Shown: piece by piece, positions 8,507-16,481 of the stretch | Layout: each line of letters begins with the position of its first letter | Numbering within the stretch: position 1 is the stretch's first letter | Assembly (NCBI RefSeq): GCF_014650055.1 | Contig: NZ_BMUF01000007.1 | Coordinates: 372,001-436,000 of the forward strand | Source of the DNA: Streptomyces malachitofuscus | GTDB taxonomy: Bacteria; Actinomycetota; Actinomycetes; Streptomycetales; Streptomycetaceae | Reading direction: 5' to 3' | Length of the DNA stretch: 64,000 nt | Notes under the pieces: model-generated | Database searches by the model: none | What the model saw: only the letters and a program-made list of their open reading frames with translations | What the model was told of the DNA's origin: nothing | Program-made: the position numbers and the translations under genes

Positions 8507-9058
8507 TCAGGCGTCCTTCGTGCGCGCGTAGTGCCGGGACGCCTTCGCCCGGTTGCCGCACGACGCCATGGAGCACCAGCGGCGGGTGCCGTTGCGCGAG
8601 GTGTCGAAGAAGTGCAGCGTGCACGCCTCGTGGGCGCAGGCGCGGATCCGGTCGGGCGCAGCGTTCAGCAGCCGGAGGTAGTCGCGGGCGGCGAGCCAGG
8701 CCGGACCCCAGGAGGCGTCGTCGAACTCGGGCCGCTCGCCCGGCCCGTCCGCGGTGAGCGTGGCCCGGATCCGTCCGTGCGCCAGCACGGCGTCCACGGC
8801 CTCGGCTCCCTGGCCGGACGCGTCCCCCTCCACCGCCGCCAGCAGGGCGTCCCGCGCCCGAAGGGTGTGCCGCAGGGTCGCCGTGTCGGCGGGGAACCGG
8901 CCGCCCAGTCCGTTGGCGTCGAGCCACACCGCGAGCCCGTCGGTGCCGTCGAGCAGGTCCTGCGTGCCGGTGCCCCGGACCCACCGCGTGTTGAGCAGGT
9001 CGAGTGCGAGCGGCTCGCCGGTGAGCGGCCGCGGGTCGGTGCGGTCCGGGTCGGACAT
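8507..9058 (-). CDS. CGNR zinc-finger / ABATE domain protein
   Basis: A 183-aa protein with an N-terminal ABATE domain (LTGEPLALDLLNTRWV, DLLDGTDGLAVWL) and a C-terminal CGNR zinc finger (ACAHEACTLHFFDTSRNGTRRWCSMASCGNRAKASRHYAR). Cys pairs at ACAHEAC and WCSMASC can bind zinc. Members are thought to be DNA-binding stress-response regulators. The ATG at 9058 has AAGGGAG upstream. It is divergent from the Nudix gene, with about 100 bp between them. Targets are unknown. Confidence 0.9.
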   Translation of the reverse strand: MSDPDRTDPRPLTGEPLALDLLNTRWVRGTGTQDLLDGTDGLAVWLDANGLGGRFPADTATLRHTLRARDALLAAVEGDASGQGAEAVDAVLAHGRIRATLTADGPGERPEFDDASWGPAWLAARDYLRLLNAAPDRIRACAHEACTLHFFDTSRNGTRRWCSMASCGNRAKASRHYARTKDA

Positions 9059-9160
9059 GGGGGCTCCCTTCCGAGCTAACCCCTCAAGGGTACGTGACCG
9101 GTTGCCCGAGCTGTGCGGAGAGCAGTGCCGGACTTCCCGCCTCCGGGTTAACGTCCCCTG

Positions 9161-9619
9161 ATGCGACGAAAGTTGAGGGTGGCGGCCTACGCCGTGGTGG
9201 TGCGCGACGGACAGTTTCTGCTCGCCCGGTCCCCGGGGCCCGGCGGCGTCCCCGAGTGGGTGCTGCCGGGCGGGGGCATGGAGCACGGCGAGGACCCGCA
9301 CGACACCGTGCGCCGGGAGGTCGAGGAGGAGACCGGCTACCTGATCGAGGTCACCGGCCTGCTCGGCGTGGACTCCACCCGTCACACCCTTCCCGGCCGC
9401 CTCGGCCGCGCAGTCGACCAGCACGGCGTACGGCTGGTCTACGAGGGCCGCGTCACCGGCGGCGAGCTCCGCGACGAAGTCGGCGGCTCCACGGAGCTCG
9501 CCGCCTGGCAGCCCCTCGACGCCGTCCCGGGCCTGGTCCGCGTCGGCCTGGTCGACATCGCCCTGCGGTTGTGGCGCGAACGTCCGGCCGCGGGTCGGGT
9601 GAAGCCCGTCGAGGGGTAG
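9161..9619 (+). CDS. Nudix hydrolase
   Basis: A 152-aa protein with an intact Nudix box: GGGMEHGEDPHDT followed by REVEEETG (about residues 39-62), which is G-x5-E-x7-REVxEE-x-G. It therefore hydrolyses a nucleoside-diphosphate-linked substrate. The substrate cannot be told from sequence; an ADP-ribose or oxidised-nucleotide role is possible. The ATG has no Shine-Dalgarno, but a -10-like TAACGT (9149-9154) lies 6 nt upstream, so the mRNA may be leaderless. Confidence 0.9.
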   Translation: MRRKLRVAAYAVVVRDGQFLLARSPGPGGVPEWVLPGGGMEHGEDPHDTVRREVEEETGYLIEVTGLLGVDSTRHTLPGRLGRAVDQHGVRLVYEGRVTGGELRDEVGGSTELAAWQPLDAVPGLVRVGLVDIALRLWRERPAAGRVKPVEG

Positions 9620-9682
9620 CCGCGCGCCCGGCGGGCCGGTCCGGGGGAGGGCGACGGCTCCGCGGGGTCCGCACGGCACCCC

Positions 9683-9863
9683 CTAGGGCCCGTCGTCACA
9701 TTCCCGTCTGCCGGGCGACGCCATGCACGCACTCTCGCCGCACCGGGCCCTGACCCGAGTACATCCAGTACGAGGCTCAGGGCCCGGCGCGGCGAGAGCA
9801 CGCACCTGACGCCGCCCGGCCCGCCCTTCGGGCGGACGACGGGAATGTGACGACGGGCCCTAG
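9683..9863. repeat. 181-bp nested inverted-repeat element (MITE-like)
   Basis: 26-bp perfect terminal inverted repeats (9683-9708 and 9838-9863, beginning CTAGGGCCCGTCGTCAC) enclose a second, inner, almost perfect inverted repeat of about 31 bp per arm. The inner repeat begins CTCTCGCCGC and centres on GTACATCCAGTAC near 9758. No coding capacity is seen. The right terminus supplies the TAG stop codon of the 9860-10912 gene. The structure suits a miniature inverted-repeat element, and it could also act as a terminator between the two convergent genes. Confidence 0.75.
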
Positions 9864-10912
9864 CGCGGCAGGGCCACGACGTACGCCGCCGGGTCGCGGT
9901 CGGCCGAGGCCATCAGGGCCGTGCGGACCACCGCCGCCTGTTGCTCCATCGCGTCCCGGAGCTTGCGCGGGGTGAGGTGCACCACCGTGATGCCCAGACG
10001 TTCCAGGTGTTCGCGCTTGCGGGTGTACTCCGCCCACTCGGCGTCGTCCTCGGGGCGCCGGCCCGGGCGGGGTGCACGGGTGTCCAGCTCGACCGCCACC
10101 GCCTGGTCGGGCCAGTACGCGTCCACACCGCCCAGAGGAGGGCCGCCCGGGAGGCGCAGGTCGACGTTCCAGCACGGGTCCGGCAGGCCGTGATCGCGGA
10201 CCATGCGGTACAGCCGCGCCTCCGCCAGCGTCCGGCCCTCGGCCAGCAGCGAGTCCACCGCGTCCACCACGTGCGGCCGGTTCAGCAGCTTCGCGCCGGT
10301 CAGCTCCCGCACCACCGCCGCCGGCTCGCAGTGGCCGCCCCGCACCGCCTCCGTCAGCAGCCGTCGTACGATGCCCGCGTCCTCCAGACCCGCCACCGCG
10401 TCGGCCAGGGCGCGCGGGACCGGCGCCACCGGCAGGCCCGTGACCTGCTCGGGGACGGGCAGGTCGGCGGTGCGGACGACGCGGGCGCAGCCCGTCGAGC
10501 GCAGCCGGCGCAGCCGCGGGACCAGGACGTCGAAGGCCTCCAGGGACGGCAGCGGGGGAGCGGAGGAGAAGCCGTGGAGGGTCAGCGCGGCCAGCCCGCT
10601 GATCATCACCTCGCCGTAGGGGGACGCGGGCGGCGCGTCCGCGCCGGGCTGGACGGGGACGCTCGCGGTCCGCTCCCGCGCCGCGTACAGCAGTACGGCG
10701 TGCAGGCGCTCCTCACTGGTCGGCGGGCCGGGGTGGAGCAGCACGACGCCCGGCAGGAGCTGCTGCCAGGGTCCCCCGGGGCGGCACTGCTCTCCGGCCT
10801 CCGCGGCCGAGACGCCGTGGGCGCGGAGCTGTGCGTGGGTCAGCACACGCCGTCCGGTGCCGGTGGAGAGGTGGTGCAGGGGGCGGGGGGAGAGCGGGGT
10901 GTTGTGGTTCAT
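9860..10912 (-). CDS. Putative nuclease-fold protein, AbiEi/DUF559-like
   Basis: A 350-aa protein read from the ATG at 10912 (MNHNTPLSPRPL). The N-terminal ~60 residues (LTHAQLRAHGVSAAEAGEQ, PWQQLLPGVVLLHPG) resemble the winged-helix domain of AbiEi-type proteins. The C-terminal ~90 residues have a PD-(D/E)xK-like pattern: GGVDAYWPDQAVAVELDT, then KREHLERLGITVVHLTPRKL. Such proteins are common and uncharacterised in streptomycetes. No toxin partner is adjacent, so a toxin-antitoxin role is not supported. Its TAG stop lies within the inverted-repeat element at 9683-9863, so the native C-terminus may have been altered by insertion. The Shine-Dalgarno is weak. Confidence 0.75.
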   Translation of the reverse strand: MNHNTPLSPRPLHHLSTGTGRRVLTHAQLRAHGVSAAEAGEQCRPGGPWQQLLPGVVLLHPGPPTSEERLHAVLLYAARERTASVPVQPGADAPPASPYGEVMISGLAALTLHGFSSAPPLPSLEAFDVLVPRLRRLRSTGCARVVRTADLPVPEQVTGLPVAPVPRALADAVAGLEDAGIVRRLLTEAVRGGHCEPAAVVRELTGAKLLNRPHVVDAVDSLLAEGRTLAEARLYRMVRDHGLPDPCWNVDLRLPGGPPLGGVDAYWPDQAVAVELDTRAPRPGRRPEDDAEWAEYTRKREHLERLGITVVHLTPRKLRDAMEQQAAVVRTALMASADRDPAAYVVALPR

Positions 10913-11012
10913 GCCCGGCAATTTCCCGTCTCCGGGCGGTCCCTGAACCCCTGTTACAGGCTCGTCGACAAATGAGGACAAGCATGCGCTAAAGGACGCC
11001 TGTTCGGATACC

Positions 11013-11049
11013 GAAAACCCCTGGTCCGTTCGTGTCCGGGCCAGGGGTT
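11013..11049 (-). terminator. Terminator of the complete pepN gene
   Basis: AACCCCTGG (11016-11024) pairs with CCAGGGGTT (11041-11049). On the minus strand the hairpin is followed by TTTT, about 100 nt after the pepN stop. Confidence 0.75.
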
Positions 11050-11147
11050 ACGGCTGTTATTGACTGAATTCCGTAACGATGACGGAACGCCCAATCATGG
11101 GCCAAAGCTACGCGTTCGCAGAGGCGCGCGGCTCCGGCGTGCGCGCC

Positions 11148-13730
11148 TCAGCCGCCGGCGGCGGCCCGGTCGCACTCCTGGCCGCGCAGCGCACGGGCCA
11201 GGTCGTCCCGGGCCTCCAGGACCAGGCGGCGCAGCGCCGGGGCGGCGTCCTCGTGGGCGGTGAGCCACGCGTCCGTCGCGTCCAGCGTCTCCTGCGAGTC
11301 CTGGAAGGAGGGGAACAGGCCCCGCACCACGTGCATGCCGATCTGGATCGACCGCTCCGTCCACACCCGCTCGATCGCCGCGAAGTACTTCTCCGTGTAC
11401 GGGGCGGTCAGCTCCCGCTGGGAAGGCTGGGCGAAGCCCGCGATCGTCGCCTCCACCAGCGCGTTGGACAGCGTGTCGGACTCCACCACCTGCGCCCAGC
11501 ACTGCGCCTTGACCGCCGCCGACGGGCGGGCGGCCAGACAGCGCACGTGGTGCCGCTTGCCGGACGCGGTGTCGTCCCGGGCCAGCTCCTCGTCCAGCCG
11601 CTTCTCGTCCGCCGCCCCGTGTGCGGCCAGCGGCTCCAGGAACGCCCAGCGCAGCTCCTGGTCCACCTCCAGTCCCTCGACCGCCGAGGTGCCGTCCAGC
11701 AGCGAGGCCAGCAGCTCGAAGTCGGCCGGCGCGTCGGCCGTGTGGGCGAAGAACCGCGCCCAGGCCAGCTGGTGTTCGCTCCCCGCCTCCGCGGCGTACA
11801 ACTGGGACACGGCACCCTCGGCGAGCCGTCGGCCGGCCTGCTCCCGCAGCTCGGGCGCGGTGTAGTGCACCGCCGCCGACTCGGCCCACGCGTGCAGCAT
11901 CTGCAGCACGCCGATGTCGGACTCCCGGTCGGCGAACCTCAGCACCAGGTCGATGAACTCCCGGGCCGGAAGCAGCGCGTCCCGCGTCATGTTCCACAGC
12001 GCCGACCAGCACAGGGCGCGGGCGAGCGGGTCGGTCAGCGCGCCCAGGTACTCCCGCAGCGTCACCAGCGACGTCTCGTCGAAGCGGGTCTTGCAGTACG
12101 TCAGGTCGTCGTCGTTGACCAGCACCAGCTCCGGCGCGTCCGCGCCCGCCAGCTCCGCCACGACCGTACGCGGGCCCTCGACGTCCGTCTCGGCCTGCGC
12201 GTACCGCTCGAGGGTGCCGGACCCCGTGCGCCGGTAGAGGCCCACCGCCACCCGGTGCGGGCGCAGTTCGGGATGCGACTCGGCGGCCTCCTGCACGATC
12301 GCGAGCTCGTCGATCCCGCCGTCGGCGGTCAACAGCACCTGCGGGGTCAGCGAGTTGACGCCCGCCGCCTGCAGCCAGGACCGGGCCCACGCGCCCATGT
12401 CCCGCCCGCTGGTCTCCTCCAGGACCGACAGCAGGTCACCGAGGCGCGTGTTGCCGTACGCGTGCCGCTTGAAGTAGCGCCGGGCGCCCTCCAGGAACGC
12501 GTCCTGGCCGACGTACGCCACCAGCTGCTTGAGCACCGAGGCGCCCTTGGCGTACGTGATGCCGTCGAAGTTGAGCTTGGCGTCCTGGAGGTCGCGGATG
12601 TCCGCGGTGATCGGGTGCGTGGAGGGCAGCTGGTCCGCCCGGTAGGCCCACGCCTTGCGGCGGTTGGCGAAGGTGATCCAGCCGTCGGTGAAGCGGGTCG
12701 CGCCGACCAGCGAGAACGCGCCCATGAAGTCGGCGAAGGACTCCTTGAGCCACAGGTCGTCCCACCACTCCATGGTGACCAGGTCGCCGAACCACATGTG
12801 CGCCATCTCGTGCAGGACGACGTTCGCCCGGCCCTCGTACGACGCCCGGGTGACCTTGCCCCGGAAGATGAACTCCTCGCGGAAGGTGACCATCCCCGGG
12901 TTCTCCATCGCGCCCAGGTTGTACTCGGGCACGAACGCCTGGTCGTACTTCCCGAACGGGTACGGGTAGTCGAAGTGGTCGTGGAAGAAGTCCAGGCCCT
13001 GCTTGGTCACGAGGAACACGTCGTCGGCGTCGAAGTGCGGCGCGAGACCCTTGCGGCACATCGCGCCGAGCGGGATCCGCAGACGCGTGCCGTCCTCGAA
13101 CTCCCGCTCGTAGGTGTCCGTCACATAGTGGTACGGGCCCGCGACCACACAGGTGATGTACGTCGAGATCGGCTTGGTCTCGGCGAACCGCCACACACCG
13201 TCGGTGAGCTCACCGGCACCGTTGCTCCACACGGTCCAGCCCTCGGGCGCCCGCACCTCGAACCGGTACGGGGCCTTGAGGTCGGGCTGCTCGAAGTTGG
13301 CGAAGACGCGCCGGGAGTCGGCCGGCTCGTACTGGGTGTAGAGGTACACCTCGCCGTCCTCGGGGTCGACGAAGCGGTGCATGCCCTCGCCGGTGCGGGA
13401 GTAGGCGCACTGCGCGTCGACGACGAGTTCGTTCTCGGCGGCGAGGTCCTCCAACTGGATCCGGGTGCCGTCGAAGACCTCCCCCGGGTCGAGGTCCCGC
13501 CCGTTGAGGGAGACGGCCGTGACGCTCGGCGCGATCAGGTCGGCGAAACTGCCGGCGCCCGGCTCGGCGCAGCGGAACCGCACGGTGGTCACGGAGCGAA
13601 ACGTGCGCGGACCCTCACCGCCGCTCTCGCCGACCGCGGAGCGCAGGTCGAGGGACACCTCGTACCCGTCGACGGACAGCAGGGCTGCCCGCTCCCGGGC
13701 CTCGTCGCGGGCAAGATTCTCACCGGGCAC
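11148..13730 (-). CDS. pepN: Aminopeptidase N (M1 zinc metallopeptidase), complete
   Basis: An 860-aa cytoplasmic aminopeptidase that trims N-terminal residues from peptides. The GTG start at 13730 follows GAGGAG. The exopeptidase motif GAMEN is at about 273-277. The zinc site HEMAHMWFGD is at 307-316, with the distal Glu ligand in LWLKESFAD (E330). The C-terminal half (~500-860) is the helical ERAP1-like domain typical of actinobacterial PepN. It is paralogous to the fragment at 1-758: both begin MPG-N-L-R-EA and share block order, but they differ enough to be old duplicates. The gene is monocistronic and has its own terminator. Confidence 0.97.
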   Translation of the reverse strand: MPGENLARDEARERAALLSVDGYEVSLDLRSAVGESGGEGPRTFRSVTTVRFRCAEPGAGSFADLIAPSVTAVSLNGRDLDPGEVFDGTRIQLEDLAAENELVVDAQCAYSRTGEGMHRFVDPEDGEVYLYTQYEPADSRRVFANFEQPDLKAPYRFEVRAPEGWTVWSNGAGELTDGVWRFAETKPISTYITCVVAGPYHYVTDTYEREFEDGTRLRIPLGAMCRKGLAPHFDADDVFLVTKQGLDFFHDHFDYPYPFGKYDQAFVPEYNLGAMENPGMVTFREEFIFRGKVTRASYEGRANVVLHEMAHMWFGDLVTMEWWDDLWLKESFADFMGAFSLVGATRFTDGWITFANRRKAWAYRADQLPSTHPITADIRDLQDAKLNFDGITYAKGASVLKQLVAYVGQDAFLEGARRYFKRHAYGNTRLGDLLSVLEETSGRDMGAWARSWLQAAGVNSLTPQVLLTADGGIDELAIVQEAAESHPELRPHRVAVGLYRRTGSGTLERYAQAETDVEGPRTVVAELAGADAPELVLVNDDDLTYCKTRFDETSLVTLREYLGALTDPLARALCWSALWNMTRDALLPAREFIDLVLRFADRESDIGVLQMLHAWAESAAVHYTAPELREQAGRRLAEGAVSQLYAAEAGSEHQLAWARFFAHTADAPADFELLASLLDGTSAVEGLEVDQELRWAFLEPLAAHGAADEKRLDEELARDDTASGKRHHVRCLAARPSAAVKAQCWAQVVESDTLSNALVEATIAGFAQPSQRELTAPYTEKYFAAIERVWTERSIQIGMHVVRGLFPSFQDSQETLDATDAWLTAHEDAAPALRRLVLEARDDLARALRGQECDRAAAGG

Positions 13731-13868
13731 GGGCGGACTCCTCATGCGTCGTCGACATGGATGAACAGCACCGATCCTGCCATGTGCCCCTGACGCCGGG
13801 GCAGCCGGGAATGACCGGGACGAGCTGCGGCGTTCTCCCTCCGAGATACCGTCTTCACGAGGAGTGAC

Positions 13869-14516
13869 ATGTCGGACAAGTCCCCCGCCACGCCCGTCGA
13901 CTTCTGGTTCGACCCGCTGTGCCCCTGGGCCTGGATGACGTCCCGCTGGGTGCTGGAGGTGGAGAAGGCGCGCGACATCGAGGTCCGCTGGCACCTGATG
14001 AGTCTCGCGGTCCTCAACGAGGACAAGCTCGACGAGCTTCCCGCCGAGTACCGCGAGATGCTCGAGGTCAAGGCCTGGGGCCCGGTGCGGGTGGTCATCG
14101 CGGCCCAGCAGGAGCACGGCCCCGAGGTGCTCGGCGACCTCTACACCGCGCTCGGCACCCGTATCCACAACCAGGGCGAGGGCCCGGAGAAGGAGACGGT
14201 CGCCGCCGCCCTGAAGGACGTGGGTCTGCCCGACTCCCTCATGGAGCACTGGGACTCCACCCCGTACGAGCCGGAGCTGCGCGCCTCCCACAAGGAGGGC
14301 ATCGAGAAGGTGGGCCAGGAGGTCGGCACCCCGGTCATCGCCGTCCCCGGCCCCGACGGCGAGGAGATCGCCTTCTTCGGCCCGGTCGTCACTCCCGCCC
14401 CCAAGGGTGAGGAGGCCGTCCGCCTGTGGGACGGCACCCTCGCGGTGGCCTCCGTCCCCGGCTTCTACGAGATCAAGCGCACGCGGACGAAGGGGCCGGA
14501 CTTCAGCAACCTGTGA
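13869..14516 (+). CDS. DsbA-family mycothiol-dependent nitroreductase-like protein (Rv2466c family)
   Basis: A 215-aa thioredoxin-fold protein matching the Rv2466c/Mrx-type family along its length: DFWFDPLCPW, RDIEVRWHLMSLAVLNE, AWGPVRVVIAAQQEHG, TRIHNQG, VGTPVI and FFGPV. The mycobacterial enzyme has a CPWC active site. Here the motif reads C18-P-W-A21, so the resolving Cys is missing. It may act as a monothiol mycothiol-linked reductase, or the chemistry may differ. The ATG has GAGGAG upstream. It is divergent from pepN with a ~138-bp gap and is followed by a strong terminator. Confidence 0.9.
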   Translation: MSDKSPATPVDFWFDPLCPWAWMTSRWVLEVEKARDIEVRWHLMSLAVLNEDKLDELPAEYREMLEVKAWGPVRVVIAAQQEHGPEVLGDLYTALGTRIHNQGEGPEKETVAAALKDVGLPDSLMEHWDSTPYEPELRASHKEGIEKVGQEVGTPVIAVPGPDGEEIAFFGPVVTPAPKGEEAVRLWDGTLAVASVPGFYEIKRTRTKGPDFSNL

Positions 14517-14534
14517 ACGGCGCCCCGGATCGCC

Positions 14535-14576
14535 GGAAGCCCTCGCGAGTCACTTCCTCGCGAGGGCTTCCCCTTT
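14535..14576 (+). terminator. Intrinsic terminator after the DsbA-family gene
   Basis: A perfect 15-bp stem GGAAGCCCTCGCGAG (14535-14549) pairs with 14557-14571 and is followed by CCCTTTT. Confidence 0.9.
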
Positions 14577-14623
14577 TCCGCCTGCCGGGTGAACGGTGAG
14601 AAGACGATCACGAGGCAGCCTTA

Positions 14624-14644
14624 TTGCAACTAGGTTGCAACTAC
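14624..14644. promoter_or_regulatory. 11-bp-spaced direct repeat TTGCAACTA
   Basis: TTGCAACTA occurs twice exactly 11 bp apart (14624 and 14635). This AT-richer patch lies between two terminators with no gene to regulate nearby. Helical phasing suggests a protein-binding site; the function is unknown. Confidence 0.3.
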
Positions 14645-14687
14645 ACGCTAGCAGCGGGAAGGGTCGTCCGTGAGCCCCGAGCACGCA

Positions 14688-14713
14688 AAACGGCCCCGCG
14701 TGTCCACGCGGGG
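14688..14713 (-). terminator. Terminator of the first amino-acid permease
   Basis: CCCCGCGTG (14694-14702) pairs with CACGCGGGG (14705-14713). On the minus strand the stem is followed by CCGTTTT. Confidence 0.8.
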
Positions 14714-14729
14714 ACCGTCGGCGGGGGCG

Positions 14730-16109
14730 TCAGCTCCGGGCGCGCGCCCGCTGCCAGGCGTATCCGACCGCCGCCAGGGCCAGCGTCATCCCGCCCGTCG
14801 AGTACAGCTGCACACGGGTGTCCGGCTCCCGTGCCATGAGGACGAAGACCGCCGCCATACCGGCCAGCGCCACCCACGTCAGCCACGGGTACGCCCACAT
14901 CCGCACCACCAGCTTTCCGGGCGCCTCGCGCTCGAGCCGGCGGCGCAGCCGCAGCTGGGAGACGGCGATGAAGATCCAGACGACCAGGATCACCGCCCCG
15001 ATCATGTTCAGCAGCCAGGCGAAGACGTCGTCCGGCCGCCAATAGCTCAGCAGCACGCACAGGAAGCCGAAGACCGAGGAGGCCAGCACGGCGATCCGCG
15101 GCACCCCGCCCGACACCCGGCCGAGCGCCTTCGGGCCCTGGCCGCGCTGGACCAGCGAGTAGCCGATGCGCGAGGCGCCGTAGATGTTGGCGTTCATCGC
15201 GGACAGCAGCGCGACCAGCACCACGACGTTCATCAGCTGACCGGCGCCGGGGATGCCGAGGGTGTCCAGGGCGGCGACGTAGGGGCCGTTCTCGACGACC
15301 GCCGGGGAGTCCCACGGGACGAGGGTGACGATGACGGCCATCGAGCCGATGTAGAATAGCGCGATCCGCCACATCGCCGTACGGACCGCGCTCGCCACGC
15401 CCTTGACCGGGTTCTCCGACTCGGCCGCGGCGATCGTCACCGTCTCCAGACCGCCGTACGCGAAGACGGAGGCGAGCAGTCCGATCACCAGGCCCTCGCC
15501 GCCGTTGGGGAGGAAGTCGGTGAGGTGGGAGGTGCCGGGGGAGTCCGTGCCCGGCAGCACGCCCGCGACGGCCAGCACGCCGAGCCCCAGGAACAGGGTG
15601 ATCGCACCGACCTTCAGGGCCGCGAACCAGAACTCGAACTCGCCGAAGTTCTTCACCGCCGCGAGGTTCGTCCCGCAGAACACCACCATGAACAGCGCCA
15701 CCCACGCCCACTCGGGCGTGCCCGGCAGCCAGCCGGTGACGATCTTCGCGGCGCCGATGCCCTCCAGGCCGACCGCCGTGCACAGCAGCACCCAGAACGA
15801 CCAGCCCGCGGTGAAGCCCGCCCAGGGGCCGATGGCCCGCTCGGCGTGCGCGGAGAACGAACCCGAGGACGGATACGCGGCGGACATCTCGCCCAGCATC
15901 CGCATCACCAGCATCACCAGGAGGCCGGAGAGGGTGTAGGCGAGGACGATGGAGGGGCCGGCGGCGGCGATCCCCGCGCCGGAGCCGACGAACAGCCCGG
16001 CGCCGATCACCCCGCCGAGGGCGATCATCGACAGATGGCGCTGCTTCAGGCCGTGCGAGAGGGAGGCGCCGTCCGGCTTCGGGGGCGACTCGACGGTGGT
16101 GCTGGGCAT
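14730..16109 (-). CDS. APC-superfamily amino-acid permease
   Basis: A 459-aa inner-membrane transporter with about 12 transmembrane helices. The N-terminal consensus LKQRHLSMIALGGVIGAGLFVGSG is the APC/AAT (GabP/AroP-like) signature, including the unwound-helix GVIGAG substrate loop. EMSAAYPSSGSFSAHAERAIGPWAGF is the second conserved block. It imports amino acids by proton symport; the specificity is unresolved. The start is the ATG at 16109 (MPSTTVES). A paralogue is at 20049-21494. It is transcribed away from bioY with a ~370-bp divergent region that contains a structured leader. Confidence 0.93.
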   Translation of the reverse strand: MPSTTVESPPKPDGASLSHGLKQRHLSMIALGGVIGAGLFVGSGAGIAAAGPSIVLAYTLSGLLVMLVMRMLGEMSAAYPSSGSFSAHAERAIGPWAGFTAGWSFWVLLCTAVGLEGIGAAKIVTGWLPGTPEWAWVALFMVVFCGTNLAAVKNFGEFEFWFAALKVGAITLFLGLGVLAVAGVLPGTDSPGTSHLTDFLPNGGEGLVIGLLASVFAYGGLETVTIAAAESENPVKGVASAVRTAMWRIALFYIGSMAVIVTLVPWDSPAVVENGPYVAALDTLGIPGAGQLMNVVVLVALLSAMNANIYGASRIGYSLVQRGQGPKALGRVSGGVPRIAVLASSVFGFLCVLLSYWRPDDVFAWLLNMIGAVILVVWIFIAVSQLRLRRRLEREAPGKLVVRMWAYPWLTWVALAGMAAVFVLMAREPDTRVQLYSTGGMTLALAAVGYAWQRARARS

Positions 16110-16481
16110 GGGCGCTGTTCGTCCAATGCGGGAGATGACAAAAACGCCGCCCAGTCTGGGTGCCCTCCCCGCGGGCGCGGGGGAGCCGCCCAGCATGTGG
16201 ACGGCGGTCATGCGGACGGTGACAGTCCGGTTACTCGGCGGCCGGACGCGCCGGACCGCGCCTTTGGTGGTTCTCTACAGTCGCCCTTCCGGCGTCCGGT
16301 GTCGGCGACGCCACCTCACCTCCGTGACCGGCGTCACCTCGCACCCCGGATTGGGTCCGCCGTTTGTCCGGAGCCCACCAAGTCCGTGTTCGAGCCTTTG
16401 TCGAGCGCTGACGGTGATCAGCGCGGGGGCGCCGGTATAGCGTCACGGTGTCCCCAACCGCCCTCATCCCGCGGAGACCTC
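16110..16481. other. 372-bp divergent region between permease and bioY
   Basis: No gene is supported. The left part holds the structured permease leader (16142-16194). The right part should hold the bioY promoter; TATAGC at 16436-16441 is a possible -10. I could not identify a BirA or BioQ operator. Confidence 0.5.
16142..16194 (-). promoter_or_regulatory. Structured leader upstream of the permease
   Basis: On the minus strand CTGGGCGGC occurs twice (forward 16185-16193 and 16146-16154). Between the copies are a CTCCCC/GGGGAG hairpin and a CACCCAG segment able to pair with the first copy. A run of five T follows the second copy, about 35 nt before the ATG. This could be an attenuator, but the T run does not directly follow a stem. 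Confidence 0.3.

Noticed and set aside
9860..10912. Abortive-infection (AbiE) toxin-antitoxin pair.
   Set aside because: Only the AbiEi-like protein is present; no AbiEii nucleotidyltransferase toxin is adjacent.
11079..13793. 904-codon plus-strand frame opposite pepN.
   Set aside because: Antisense shadow; the minus-strand frame carries GAMEN and HExxH.
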